Positions 35,304 through 45,700 of a stretch of 64,000 bases of DNA are shown piece after piece. The DNA is taken from contig NZ_JACJFN010000001.1 of NCBI RefSeq assembly GCF_014164785.1, positions 310,001 through 374,000 of the forward strand, read 5' to 3'. How positions within the stretch are numbered: the first letter of the stretch is position 1; each line of letters starts with the position of its first letter. This DNA comes from Aquipseudomonas guryensis. Its GTDB lineage: Bacteria; Pseudomonadota; Gammaproteobacteria; Pseudomonadales; Pseudomonadaceae. The notes below the pieces were generated by a model. It did not search any database, had not been told where the DNA came from, and saw nothing but the letters and a program-made list of their open reading frames with translations. A program made the position numbers and the translations under genes.

Positions 35304-35543
35304 ATGTTTCGTCTGTTGTTCTGGATTGCCCTGATTGCCGCTGCCGTCTGGCTGTGGCGGCGTTTCAATCGCCCCGCCAGCGCCAAGCCCCAGGCTGACA
35401 CGGCAGAGCCCAGCGCGCCGCCCATGGTGCGCTGCGCCCACTGTGGCGTGCATGTCCCGCGCGATACCGCACTGGCGGACGCGCAGCGCTGGTATTGCAG
35501 CCAAGCCCACCTAGAGCAGGACGCCCACCCAGGTGAACGCTGA
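35304..35543 (+). CDS. PP0621-family small membrane-anchored cysteine protein
   Basis: 79 residues. A single N-terminal membrane helix (MFRLLFWIALIAAAVWLW) is followed by a basic, Ala/Pro-rich linker and a C-terminal putative metal knuckle, MVRCAHCGVHVPRDTAL...WYCSQAH, with CxxC and Cx2H-like ligands. It matches the uncharacterised PP0621 family of pseudomonads. GAAGAG lies before the ATG. The stop overlaps the GTG-side extension of pilS, so it is probably cotranscribed with pilSR. Confidence 0.85.
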   Translation: MFRLLFWIALIAAAVWLWRRFNRPASAKPQADTAEPSAPPMVRCAHCGVHVPRDTALADAQRWYCSQAHLEQDAHPGER

Positions 35544-35547
35544 TGCC

Positions 35548-37125
35548 ATGACCCTCGAAGGTGTCCATGGCCGCCGAGTCCTGCGCCTGTATCACCTTTA
35601 TAGGGTAACTGTTGGCCTGGCCCTGGTGTTGTTGATCTCCAGTGACCTGGACGAGAACCTGCTCAACCTGGCCCATGCGGAACTGTTCCGCAATGGCAGC
35701 TGGGCCTACCTGATCATCAACATCCTGATCGCCGTGCTGATACAGCGGCCACGCCACCTGCTGCAGGTGTTCAGCCTGGCCCTGGCCGACGTCATCCTGC
35801 TGGTGGCGCTGTTCTACGCGGCGGGAGGCACGCCCAGCGGTATCGGCAACCTGCTGATCGTGTCGGTGGCCATTGCCAACATCTTGCTACGCGGCCGGGT
35901 CGGCCTGCTGATTGCGGCTGTCGCGGCCATCGGCATGATCTACCTGACCTTTTACCTGAGTTTCAGCCGCCCGGCCGCAGCTGGCCAGTATGTACAGGCG
36001 GGCGCACTAGGCGCCTTGTGCTTCGCCGCCGCCATATTCCTGCAGGGTTTGAGTCGACGTTTGCAGCAAAGCGAGCAACTCGCCGAACAACGAGCGGTCG
36101 ATGTCGCCAGCCTGGAAGCCCTCAACGCCCTGATCCTGCAACGCATGCGCACCGGCATTCTGGTATTGGATAAACAACACCGCGTGGTCCTGGCCAATCA
36201 GGGCGCGCTGACCTTGCTCGGGCGCAACGAGCTAACAGGTAAAGTCCTCGACCCACACTGTCCGGAGCTGGTTCGGCGCCTGCAGCAATGGCTGCACAAC
36301 CCCACCTTGCGTCCGCAGAGCCTGCAGGCCGTGCCCGATGGCGCGCTGCTGCAACCCAGCTTCATTCCCCTGCATCGAGGCGAGGAAACGCACACCCTGG
36401 TGTTTCTTGAAGATATCTCGCAGATCACCCAGCAGGCCCAGCAACTCAAGCTGGCCTCGCTGGGCCGCCTGACTGCCGGCATCGCCCATGAAATCCGCAA
36501 CCCGCTCGGCGCCATCAGCCACGCCGCGCAACTGCTGCAGGAGTCGGAGATCCTCGAAGGCCCGGATCGGCGTCTGGCGCAGATCATCCAGGACCACTCG
36601 CGGCGGATGAATCTGGTTATTGAGAACGTTCTGCAGCTGTCGCGCAGGCGCCAGGCCGAACCCCAGCTGCTGGACCTGAAATACTGGCTGCACCGTTTCG
36701 CCAGCGAATTCCGCAGTTCGGCGGCACTGGACCAGACCCTGCATCTGGAGACGTCCGGCAGCGGCCTGCAGACCCGAATGGACCCGCACCAGCTGACCCA
36801 GGTCCTGACCAACCTGGTACAGAACGGCATGCGCTACAGCGCCCAGGTACACCAACTCGGCCAGGTCTGGCTCAAGCTGTTCCGCGACCCGGACAGCGAC
36901 CTGCCCGTCCTCGAAGTGCTCGACGACGGCCCCGGCATCCCTCCCGAGCAGCTACAACATATCTTCGAGCCCTTCTACACCACCGATAACAAGGGCACCG
37001 GTCTGGGCCTGTATATTTCCCGCGAGCTGTGCGAAAGCAACCAGGCACGCCTCGACTACAAACCGCGTGAAGGTGGCGGCAGCTGCTTCCGCATCACCTT
37101 CGCCCACTCACGCAAACTGAGCTGA
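35548..37125 (+). CDS. pilS: Sensor histidine kinase PilS of the type IV pilus system
   Basis: 525 residues. Six hydrophobic segments lie in the first 180 residues, followed by a PAS-like region (LNALILQRMRTGILVLD from about 200), HisKA with the acceptor in AGIAHEIRNPLG (His near 314) and the HATPase (VLTNLVQNGMRYS, LDDGPGIP, GTGLGLYISRELCESNQA). Close to P. aeruginosa PilS, which controls PilR and hence pilA. I chose ATG 35548 with AGGTGA upstream; GTG 35533 is in frame and possible. Confidence 0.96.
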   Translation: MTLEGVHGRRVLRLYHLYRVTVGLALVLLISSDLDENLLNLAHAELFRNGSWAYLIINILIAVLIQRPRHLLQVFSLALADVILLVALFYAAGGTPSGIGNLLIVSVAIANILLRGRVGLLIAAVAAIGMIYLTFYLSFSRPAAAGQYVQAGALGALCFAAAIFLQGLSRRLQQSEQLAEQRAVDVASLEALNALILQRMRTGILVLDKQHRVVLANQGALTLLGRNELTGKVLDPHCPELVRRLQQWLHNPTLRPQSLQAVPDGALLQPSFIPLHRGEETHTLVFLEDISQITQQAQQLKLASLGRLTAGIAHEIRNPLGAISHAAQLLQESEILEGPDRRLAQIIQDHSRRMNLVIENVLQLSRRRQAEPQLLDLKYWLHRFASEFRSSAALDQTLHLETSGSGLQTRMDPHQLTQVLTNLVQNGMRYSAQVHQLGQVWLKLFRDPDSDLPVLEVLDDGPGIPPEQLQHIFEPFYTTDNKGTGLGLYISRELCESNQARLDYKPREGGGSCFRITFAHSRKLS

Positions 37126-37127
37126 CC

Positions 37128-38468
37128 ATGAGCACCCGGCAAAGAGCCCTGATCGTCGACGACGAGCCCGATATCCGCGAACTCCTGGAAATCACCCTGG
37201 GGCGAATGAAGCTCGACACCCGCAGCGCCCGCAACGTCAAGGAAGCACGCGAATGGCTGGCGCGCGAGCCGTTCGACCTGTGCCTGACCGATATGCGCCT
37301 GCCCGACGGCACCGGACTGGAATTGGTGCAGCACATCCAGCAGCGCCATCCGCAGGTACCGGTGGCGATGATCACTGCCTATGGCAGTCTGGATACCGCG
37401 ATCAATGCCCTCAAGGCCGGCGCCTTCGATTTCCTCACCAAGCCGGTCGACCTCGGCCGCCTGCGTGAACTGGTCGCCACCGCACTGCGTATACGCAGTG
37501 CCAATGATGCGGAAGGCCCGGTCGATACGCGCCTACTTGGTGACTCGCCGCCCATGCGCGCACTGCGCAATCAGATCCAGAAACTGGCGCGCAGCCAGGC
37601 GCCGGTCTACATCAGCGGCGAGTCCGGCAGCGGCAAGGAACTGGTCGCCCGCCTGATCCACGAACAGGGCCCGCGTGGCGAGCAGCCGTTCATTCCGGTC
37701 AACTGCGGCGCCATTCCGTCCGAGCTGATGGAAAGCGAGTTCTTCGGTCACAAGAAAGGCAGCTTCACCGGCGCTATCGAGGACAAACAGGGCCTGTTCC
37801 AGGCGGCCAACGGCGGCACCCTGTTCCTCGACGAAGTGGCCGACCTGCCGCTGACTATGCAGGTCAAACTGCTCCGCGCCATCCAGGAGAAAGCCGTGCG
37901 GGCCGTAGGCGGTCAGCAGGAGCTGGTCGTCGACGTGCGGATTCTCTGCGCCACCCACAAGGACCTGGCCGCCGAAGTGGCCGCCGGACGCTTCCGTCAG
38001 GATCTGTTCTATCGCCTCAACGTCATCGAGCTGCGCGTCCCGCCGCTGCGCGAGCGCCGCGAAGACATCCCGCTACTGGCCGAAACCATGCTGCGCCGCC
38101 TCAGCGATGGAACCGGCATTGCCCCAACCCGCCTGACCGATGACGCCCTGGACAAGCTGAAAAGCTACCGCTTCCCCGGCAACGTCCGCGAGCTGGAAAA
38201 CATGTTGGAGCGCGCGCACACGCTATGCGAAGACGAACAGATCAAGGCCAGCGACCTGCGTTTGGCCGACACGCCCTGCTCGGCCGAAGTCGGCGAGGCA
38301 TCACTGGCGCAAATCGATAACCTGGAAGACTACCTGGAAGACATCGAGCGCAAGCTGATCATGCAGGCCCTCGAAGAAACCCGCTGGAACCGCACGGCGG
38401 CAGCCCAGCGCCTGGGCCTGAGCTTCCGCTCGATGCGCTACCGCCTGAAGAAGCTGGGGATTGATTGA
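37128..38468 (+). CDS. pilR: Sigma-54 response regulator PilR
   Basis: 446 residues: receiver domain with acceptor Asp near 54 (FDLCLTDMRLPDG), AAA+ domain with Walker A ESGSGKE near 163, the sigma-54 contact loop GSFTGA near 211 and Walker B GGTLFLDEVADL near 228, and a C-terminal Fis-type helix-turn-helix (RTAAAQRLGLSFRSMRYRLK). It activates pilA in P. aeruginosa; pilA is not in this window. The gene starts 2 bases after pilS. Confidence 0.97.
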   Translation: MSTRQRALIVDDEPDIRELLEITLGRMKLDTRSARNVKEAREWLAREPFDLCLTDMRLPDGTGLELVQHIQQRHPQVPVAMITAYGSLDTAINALKAGAFDFLTKPVDLGRLRELVATALRIRSANDAEGPVDTRLLGDSPPMRALRNQIQKLARSQAPVYISGESGSGKELVARLIHEQGPRGEQPFIPVNCGAIPSELMESEFFGHKKGSFTGAIEDKQGLFQAANGGTLFLDEVADLPLTMQVKLLRAIQEKAVRAVGGQQELVVDVRILCATHKDLAAEVAAGRFRQDLFYRLNVIELRVPPLRERREDIPLLAETMLRRLSDGTGIAPTRLTDDALDKLKSYRFPGNVRELENMLERAHTLCEDEQIKASDLRLADTPCSAEVGEASLAQIDNLEDYLEDIERKLIMQALEETRWNRTAAAQRLGLSFRSMRYRLKKLGID

Positions 38469-38471
38469 TCC

Positions 38472-39605
38472 TCAGCCCAGGCGCCCAGCCGGCGCATAGG
38501 GCGCCGGATCGACAATGGGCCTTTCGCCCAGCATCAGATTTTTCAGCAGCTCGCAGGAAGCTGGCGCAAGCACCAGACCATTGCGGTAGTGCCCGCAGTT
38601 CAACCACAACCCCGGAAACTCGGGAACCTCACCGATAAACGGGATCCCTTCAGGCGACCCGGGACGCAGCCCGGCCCAGTGCCCGACGACTTCGGCATCA
38701 GCCAGTGCCGGCAAAAGCTCCTGGGCAGAGGTTTTCAGGCTGGCCAACGCGACCTCGGTCGGCGTCTTGTCGAATCCGATATGTTCCAGCGTGCTGCCAA
38801 TCAAGATATGGCCATCCTTGCGCGGGATGGCATAGCGGCCCTTGGCAAGCACCATGGCCGGGAGAAAGCCCTCGGCGCACTTGTAGAGGATCATCTGACC
38901 TTTAACCGGCACCACGGGAAGGCTCAGCCCAAGCGTAGTTAGCAACTCACCACTCCAGGCGCCGGAAGCGAGAACAACACGCTCAGCGCGCAACTCCCCC
39001 TGACCTGTGCGCACTCCGCACACTCGTCCCTGCTGCTGAATAAAACCGGTGACTTCCGATCCTTCATGCACCGTGACATTGGCTCGTTGCGCCAGAGCGC
39101 AGCGTAGAGCCTTGAGCAGCCGCGGATTACGCACATTAGCTACCCCAGGCATATACAACGCCTTGTCGAAACCACCACCCAGCACCGGCAACACCTTGTT
39201 AACCTCTGCCATGCCGGGTTGCCGCAACACTCGCCCCTCACGCTCTGCCCAGGCCAAAGCCAGTGCTTCATCTTCCAGATCCAGCCAGTAAAGCCCGGTG
39301 GTATGAACCTGTGGATCAATCCCCGTCTCGCTTTCCAGATTGGCACCCAGGTCAGGATAAAAACCCTGCGACCAACCCGCCAGTGCCGTCACAGCTGAGC
39401 TGTAACGCCAGGGATAAAGGGGGGAAATGATGCCGCCGCCAGCCCAGGAAGACTCCTGTCCTATAGAGCGCCGATCAAGCAGACTCACCTGCAGCCCAGA
39501 CTGCGCCAAAAACAGCGCACTCAGAGCACCGATAATGCCACCACCGACGATTAATACGTCGACGTCGACACGGCCTTGCAATCCAGACGATTGAACTACA
39601 CTCAC
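38472..39605 (-). CDS. thiO: Glycine oxidase ThiO (FAD-dependent)
   Basis: A 377-residue DAO-family flavoenzyme that oxidises glycine to the imine used for the thiazole ring of thiamine. The dinucleotide motif VLIVGGGIIGALSALFLAQ is at about 18-36, and the C-terminal GHYRNGLVLAP is near 344. It starts at GTG 39605 with GGGG about eight bases upstream. It lies between pilR and the minor pilins, as in P. aeruginosa. No TPP riboswitch is visible upstream. Confidence 0.9.
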   Translation of the reverse strand: MSVVQSSGLQGRVDVDVLIVGGGIIGALSALFLAQSGLQVSLLDRRSIGQESSWAGGGIISPLYPWRYSSAVTALAGWSQGFYPDLGANLESETGIDPQVHTTGLYWLDLEDEALALAWAEREGRVLRQPGMAEVNKVLPVLGGGFDKALYMPGVANVRNPRLLKALRCALAQRANVTVHEGSEVTGFIQQQGRVCGVRTGQGELRAERVVLASGAWSGELLTTLGLSLPVVPVKGQMILYKCAEGFLPAMVLAKGRYAIPRKDGHILIGSTLEHIGFDKTPTEVALASLKTSAQELLPALADAEVVGHWAGLRPGSPEGIPFIGEVPEFPGLWLNCGHYRNGLVLAPASCELLKNLMLGERPIVDPAPYAPAGRLG

Positions 39606-39637
39606 TCGCTTACCCCACTTACAGCAAGGACGCTGTA

Positions 39638-40153
39638 ATGAAAACTAGCCATGGACATACCCTGCTAGAGCTGCTCATTTGCATAGCAGTCTTTATTTGC
39701 CTCGCCAGCATTGGCATCCCTCACCTTGCCCATTTGCGTCAGCAAATGGCTGAGCGCGCAACAACCAACAACATGCTCGGCGCACTGCATTATGCTCGTG
39801 GCCAGGCAGTTTTCTCGCGGATCAGCACTAGCCTGTGCAACGGAGAACTGAGCTGTTCAAGCAGCACGACCTGGCAAAATGGCATCCTGGTTTTCTCCGA
39901 CCCAAACGCTAACGGCCAACTGGATGCCGGAGATGTCTTACTACAGAAGCTGGCCATTCCAGAAGACTACTCCTGGCGCTGGTCCAGCTTTCGCAGCCGC
40001 ACCCGCATCAGCTTTGCCAACGACGGCACCACGCTGGCGCTCAATGGCACATTCACCCTCTGCCACAAAACCATCCCTACCCGGCAAATTGTGGTGAGCG
40101 TCACAGGCCGGCCCCGCGTCCAACCACCCACGCCCCAGGCCCGCTGCAGTTAA
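39638..40153 (+). CDS. fimT: Minor pseudopilin FimT (GspH family)
   Basis: 171 residues. The class III leader MKTSHG is followed by HTLLELLICIAVFICLASIG: cleavage after Gly and Glu at +5, as PilD requires. A GspH-type C-terminal domain follows, with a likely Cys pair (SLCNGELSC). It shares the fimT/fimU position of P. aeruginosa, where FimT binds DNA for uptake. The neighbouring paralogue fimU differs in sequence, so naming of the two is by order. Confidence 0.8.
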   Translation: MKTSHGHTLLELLICIAVFICLASIGIPHLAHLRQQMAERATTNNMLGALHYARGQAVFSRISTSLCNGELSCSSSTTWQNGILVFSDPNANGQLDAGDVLLQKLAIPEDYSWRWSSFRSRTRISFANDGTTLALNGTFTLCHKTIPTRQIVVSVTGRPRVQPPTPQARCS

Positions 40154-40252
40154 GTGCTACTCGTCGCGACATCCGGCACGCCCATCCCACAAAGCTGTTC
40201 TTCTCAGCCACCTCATGTAGGTTTAGGCAATGAAAAAAGGGAAGCCTGTGCC

Positions 40253-40765
40253 ATGCGTAAAAGTTGTGGATTCACCTTGCTAGAAGTGCTTGTGGTGGTC
40301 GCTATCGTTGCAGTGATCGCCAGCGTTGGCATACCTCAGTTCAACAGCCTGATGCAGAATGGCCGCCTCTCCACGCAGGTCAATGAATTGCAGGGGCTAA
40401 TGCAGCTGGCCCGCAGCGAAGCAGCAACCAATCGAGTAGTCACTCGTATCTGTGGCAGCACCGATCAAGCCACCTGTAACACCAACAATTGGGAAGGTGG
40501 AGCTATTTTGTTTCGCGACAGTGATAACAACGGCAGTGCATCGGCGGCAGAACTGGTGCGGGTAATGCCGGCAGTCACTAATGGCAACACCATTCGTGGC
40601 GTCACTGGCGCCATCAGCTTCCTGGCTGACGGCACACTGGCCTCGGCAGCCATGTTACGTATTTGCGATACCCGTGGTGCAGATAGCTCTCGCCAGGTTC
40701 GACTCAACACCGCCGGGCAAAGCCGTATCAGCAAAGGTAATCCGGGAGACGTCGTATGCCCATGA
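40253..40765 (+). CDS. fimU: Minor pilin FimU (GspH family)
   Basis: 170 residues. Leader MRKSCG, then FTLLEVLVVVAIVAVIASVG with Glu at +5, and a GspH-like globular domain with Cys pairs (RICGSTDQATC). The upstream frame is longer but ATG 40253 gives the proper prepilin leader. GGGAAG lies about eight bases upstream. It overlaps pilV by 10 bases. Part of the minor pilin priming complex. Confidence 0.88.
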   Translation: MRKSCGFTLLEVLVVVAIVAVIASVGIPQFNSLMQNGRLSTQVNELQGLMQLARSEAATNRVVTRICGSTDQATCNTNNWEGGAILFRDSDNNGSASAAELVRVMPAVTNGNTIRGVTGAISFLADGTLASAAMLRICDTRGADSSRQVRLNTAGQSRISKGNPGDVVCP

Positions 40766-41217
40766 CTGCGAAAAAACAGAACGGCTTCAGTTTGATTGAG
40801 GTACTCATTGCTTTGCTGATTCTGGCCATCGGTCTGTTCGGCATGGCTAGCCTGATGATGACCAGCATGAAATCCAACCAAAGTGCCTCGATGCGCAGCC
40901 AAGCTAGCTGGCTCGCCTATGACATGTTCGAACGCATGCGCTTGAACAACAGAGTTGCCACCACCTCCAACAGCTATGTCACCGCTGCCAGTACCGCAGC
41001 CCCGTCAAGCCCCAACTGCAAATCCAGTGGTTGCTCAGCAACCAATGTCGCCTTACAGGATTTGTTCGAGTGGAAAACCCAATTGGTGCAATCGGGGCTT
41101 ACTGGCTCCGTGGCGCGGACTGGCAACGCCTACACCGTATCGATCTTCTGGCAAGAAGACAGCTCCACTGCCTGCCCTGCCAACCAATGCTCCTTTGTTT
41201 TGAGGGCTGACCTATGA
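40756..41217 (+). CDS. pilV: Minor pilin PilV
   Basis: 153 residues. Leader MPMTAKKQNG and mature start FSLIEVLIALLILAIGLFG (Glu at +5). The GspI-like body has the typical DMFERMRLNN stretch (about 59-67) and an extra Cys loop (NCKSSGC). It overlaps fimU by 10 bases and pilW by 4, so the genes are tightly coupled. It links PilY1 and the other minor pilins in the pilus tip complex. Confidence 0.92.
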   Translation: MPMTAKKQNGFSLIEVLIALLILAIGLFGMASLMMTSMKSNQSASMRSQASWLAYDMFERMRLNNRVATTSNSYVTAASTAAPSSPNCKSSGCSATNVALQDLFEWKTQLVQSGLTGSVARTGNAYTVSIFWQEDSSTACPANQCSFVLRADL

Positions 41218-42254
41218 GTGCTTGTCCACAAGCAATGACCAAGCAGCAAGGCCTGACCCTTATCGAACTGATGGTGACCCTGCTGCTGAGCTCATTCCTG
41301 CTACTCGGCATTTTGCAACTATTCATCAGCACCAACAGCACGGACAGAGCCAACGCATCTCTTGCCAGACTACAAGAAAACGGCCGCATTGCCTTGGACA
41401 TGCTCAAGCAGGATTTGCGTAGAACTGGCTACCAGGGCTGCGCATCGCCCACTCTAACCAGTCGTCCAAATTCCAGCCGCACCTTCCCGCTGGATGCGAT
41501 GGGCGAGCAAGGCACGGAACTCATCGAAGGGGCTGCAACCGCCAGCGATAGCCTGATCATGCGTCATGCCAGGCCGATGATGATGCGCGCAACCAATATC
41601 AGTAATACCCAGGTCACCTTTGTCAGTGGCAACAACATCAACTTCACGGAAGGTGAGCGCTACGAATTCATCCTGACCAACTGCGAGGATGTCGCCATCT
41701 TTACCGGAGTCGCTTCAGCCCGCAGCGATAATCCGGACCTCGCAAGCTCGATGCCTAACCAATACACCCTCACCAGCTTGCAAGGCGCCAACAGTGGCAC
41801 GCCGCCAAGCCTATATGGCATCCCCCTAGGTGAAGGCTCGCAGTTTCTCCAAGTAGTTGAAAATACCTATGCCGTTGACTGTGACGAAACAAATCCATAC
41901 GCACATGAGAACAGCATCACCTGTCCCAATGAGGACGATGGCACTCCGACCCTCTACAAAAACGGCGAGCCAATGATTGCCAATGTCGACAACTTCCAGG
42001 TGCTCTATGGCGTCACCAGCGGCACTCAAACCAGCTGGGTAAATGGCGAAGATCTCACTGATGCTCAGCGCGAGGACGTTAGTCGCCTGCAGATCAGTCT
42101 GGTGATCTCCAGCCCTGACGAAGTCAGTGACGCCGCCAACACACAGTCTTTTGCCATTGCCAACATCGGCACCGACACGCAGCTCGACGCCATTGCTGAT
42201 CGGCGTCTACGTCGTGTACTGAATACCGTAATAGACGTGAGGAACCGGCCATGA
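41214..42254 (+). CDS. pilW: Minor pilin PilW
   Basis: 346 residues. Leader ending KQQG, then LTLIELMVTLLLSSFLLLG (Glu at +5), and a large GspJ-like domain with RIALDMLKQDLRRTGYQGC (about 62-80), the usual PilW feature. Overlaps pilV and pilX by 4 bases each. Part of the pilus-tip initiation complex with PilV, PilX, FimU and PilY1. Confidence 0.94.
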   Translation: MSACPQAMTKQQGLTLIELMVTLLLSSFLLLGILQLFISTNSTDRANASLARLQENGRIALDMLKQDLRRTGYQGCASPTLTSRPNSSRTFPLDAMGEQGTELIEGAATASDSLIMRHARPMMMRATNISNTQVTFVSGNNINFTEGERYEFILTNCEDVAIFTGVASARSDNPDLASSMPNQYTLTSLQGANSGTPPSLYGIPLGEGSQFLQVVENTYAVDCDETNPYAHENSITCPNEDDGTPTLYKNGEPMIANVDNFQVLYGVTSGTQTSWVNGEDLTDAQREDVSRLQISLVISSPDEVSDAANTQSFAIANIGTDTQLDAIADRRLRRVLNTVIDVRNRP

Positions 42255-42718
42255 AAACGCCACCTAGCCAATCCCAGCAACGCGGTATGGTGCTTGCCGT
42301 CAGCCTGATCCTGCTGCTGCTGTTGACCATCCTGGCCATCACGGCTTCGACCAGTTCCTCGCTGCAAGAGCGCATGGCCGGCAACGCCCAGGAAAACAAC
42401 GTGGCCTTCCAGGCAGCTGAAAGTGCACTGGCCAACCTCAGCAGCCAAGTCGAAGGCGGCGGAGTTCCCGCAGGCGACGACGTTCTGGCATTAACCTACC
42501 CGACCCGAACCGTTCGCGCGCGCATGCAGTCCGCCTCACGCTACGCAGAAGGCTCCAGCCTGGATGCCGAAGAAAACAGCGGCACCCCCCTGATCCTCAT
42601 CTACGACTTCACCAGCAGCGCGACGCTTGATGCCTCCGCCACAACGGCCGCAGCGATCACCGACGACAACACCAATGCCCGCCATCTGCAGGGCTATCGC
42701 GACCGCATCATCCAGTGA
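42251..42718 (+). CDS. pilX: Minor pilin PilX
   Basis: 155 residues. Leader MKTPPSQSQQRG, then MVLAVSLILLLLLTILAIT. Position +5 is Val rather than Glu, as in GspK/PilX-type tip pilins that cap the complex. The conserved SLQERMAGNAQENNVAFQAAESAL (about 37-60) identifies PilX. Overlaps pilW by 4 bases; pilY1 follows after 19 bases. Confidence 0.92.
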   Translation: MKTPPSQSQQRGMVLAVSLILLLLLTILAITASTSSSLQERMAGNAQENNVAFQAAESALANLSSQVEGGGVPAGDDVLALTYPTRTVRARMQSASRYAEGSSLDAEENSGTPLILIYDFTSSATLDASATTAAAITDDNTNARHLQGYRDRIIQ

Positions 42719-42737
42719 TGCATCCGAGGACTAAATA

Positions 42738-45700
42738 ATGAATAAGCGCCTCTCCTCACTTCATCGCCTGGCTCTCTGCACGGTGTCCAGCATCCTGGTG
42801 CTGCATAGTGCTGTCAGTTATGCCGACGACACCGAAATTTTCTTCGGCGGTGCAGCTATTGATGACAGCGTGCGCCCGAACGTGCTGTTCGTGCTCGACA
42901 ACTCAGGCTCTATGGCTTGGCGTACCGACAGCAACAGCAACCCGTCGGGCTCGCAGCAGTCGCGCATGCAGATCCTCAAGGATTCGTTCTCGACCATCAT
43001 CAACAATGCCGGCGCTATCAATGCGGGCATCATGGTGCTCAACAGTCGTAGCGCCTACAACAACACCCGGATGGTCTATCCGGTCAGCAACATCGATGAC
43101 CCCCTGCCCTCATCCGTTCAGCTGGTAGCCAGTACGCCAGTGATTCGCGCCAGTGGTGACGATGCCACGCAGAGTTCGCTGAGTAGCAACGCCGTCATCA
43201 ACGCCACTTCCCTGGTCATGGGGAATATTTCCACGCCGATTATGGTGGGAACCACCAACACCAACACTCTGAAAAACAATGGTGCCTACTACCTGACCTC
43301 GACTGGCTATGCCTGCGCTCTAAACCCCAGCGCTCTGAGTCCAGTTGCAGGGCGTCCAAGCACCAACTGCCCAAACAACTCCGCCATCTCCGAAGTCAAC
43401 TTGCGCAGCAACAATACCGGGCGCACGGCACTGTTTCATTTCCGCGGCATCAGCCAGCCTGCGGATAGAACCATTACCAGCGCCTATCTGGAGCTAACTC
43501 CAACCAACAGCCAGAACAATAACAATCGCCCTACACTCAATCTTTATATAGAAAATGCCAAATCACCGGCCGCCCTCGACGATAGCGGGTTGCTCAGTCC
43601 TGCCGGCAACGTACGAAATTTTATCTCCAGCCAAGAAACTGCCAGCAGTTGGCAAAATGGAGGCACGGCACAGTTCGATATCACCAGTGAGCTTCGCGAC
43701 CTGCTGGATAACGATGCTGATCCGATCGGCGATTTGGTAATGCACTTCCGCGCGCAGCAGAACCGTGACTACACCTTCGCCGCACAGGGCGGAACTGCAA
43801 CGGTAATGCCGCGCATCGTGATCAACTATGACAATCCCAGTACCCAGATTGAGGCGCGCAAAGGTGGCTTGCGCTTCCAGGATGTCGGCATTCCCCAGGG
43901 AGCGACCATTACCGAGGCCTACCTTTCCTTCACTCCGGCCTCTAGCAACAGCGACGCCGTACGCTTTGAAGTGAAAGCCGAAAAGGTTGCTGACGCCGCC
44001 ATCTTCACTGGCACCACCAACCTGAACACAAGGCTGACTACCACCGCCATGACCACCTGGGATGCGCCAGCCTGGTCTACCAGCTCGCCACCTGTAGAGG
44101 TTCAAGGGCCAGATGTCAGGGCACTGGTTCAGGAAGTCGTGAGCCTGCCCACGTGGTGTGGCAACAACTCAATGGCCTTCTACCTGAACCCGACCAGCGG
44201 AGTCGGCACTCGCACTGCCCACAGCATTGACGGAGCTCCTGGGTTACAACCCACCCTTACGGTTACCTACACCGGAGGTGAGACCGGATGCATCAACCCG
44301 ATTCTCGAGGCAACAGTCAATAACCCAAAGAATGACGCCTACGAAGAGTCCGATGACGATATGGTTCTGGGTGGAGATACCCTACCGGTTGACCAGAGTC
44401 GCTTCGCAGCTCGCTTTGAAGGCGTACCACTGGTTAATGGCGCAACAATCCTGGACACCCAGGTAATTTTTACGCCAGCTAACACTGTCCCAACAGCAAA
44501 CGTCACCACCACTGTGCGCTTTGAGAATGCTGACAACTCGGCGCCCTTTACAGCCACCGACGACGATATTACGGACCGTAACGACACGACCGACAGTAGC
44601 TGCACGTTTAACAGCTGGGTCGCCAGCACACCAGTCACCTGCAGCAACGCAACTCTACGCTCCGGCCTGCAAAGTGTCGTAAACCGCGGCGGCTGGTCAC
44701 CAGGCAATGCGCTCACGGTGATGTCAGTACAAGGCAGCAACTCCGCACTCGAAGTTCAGGCCTATGAAAGCAACCCAGCAGAAGCCATCAAGCTCAGGAT
44801 CAAGGTTGCCAATGGTGGTTTGGCATCATCCACCTATACCGTGCGCAATCATCTGAACGCCCTAGTGCAGGCCATGAATGCCAGCGATGGCACACCGATA
44901 GTTCCCACAATGAATGAAGCGGCCCGTTACTTGCGCGGGGAACGCGCTGGCTATAGCAGCCCGATCACCAGCGCCTGCCAATCGACCCATCTAGTTGTCC
45001 TGACTGATGGTCAGGCCAACGGTAACGGCGCACAAAGCTCGATTGGCACCCTCACGGGTAGCAGCTGCACGGGCGACGCGAGCCTCTCTGACGAACAATG
45101 CGGACGCAGACTGGCAACCTGGATGGCGACGACTGATCAGTCCAGCATTGCTGATGACAACTTCATTACTACCCATACCATTGGTTTCGCCTTGGGCGCC
45201 CTGGCCCCCAACACCGGCCCGCAAACCTTCCTGACCGACATGGCTAACAATGGCAAGGGCAAAGCTTACACTGCCGAGAATGCTTCAGAGCTGAGCGCGG
45301 CATTCAGCAAGATTCTCCAGGATGTTTTGAGTACCGACACCACCTTCGTTAGCCCTGGCGCCACGGTTAACCAGTTCAACCGTCAGAGCAACAAGAACGA
45401 GGTGTACTTCGCTCTGTTCAAACCGTCGGAAACCAATAGCTGGGTCGGCAACCTCAAGCGTTACGGTTTGAGCAGCAGCTCCGGCGATATCATCATCGAT
45501 GCCGATAACGTTGGTGCCATCGATGCCAATACCGGCTTCTTCAAATCCACTGCTCGCAGCTTCTGGACCTCGGGTAGCGATGGTAACAATACCGCCCTAG
45601 GTGGCGTGGCCAATAAACTACCGGCTTATGCTACTCGTAAGGTCTACACCTATACCGGCAACTCCCCAGCTGCTGCTGTGGCACTGAATGCCGGCGCCTA

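Noticed and set aside
39606..39637. TPP riboswitch for thiO or AlgR site for the minor pilins
   Set aside because: The spacer is too short and no THI-box or AlgR-like sequence was seen.
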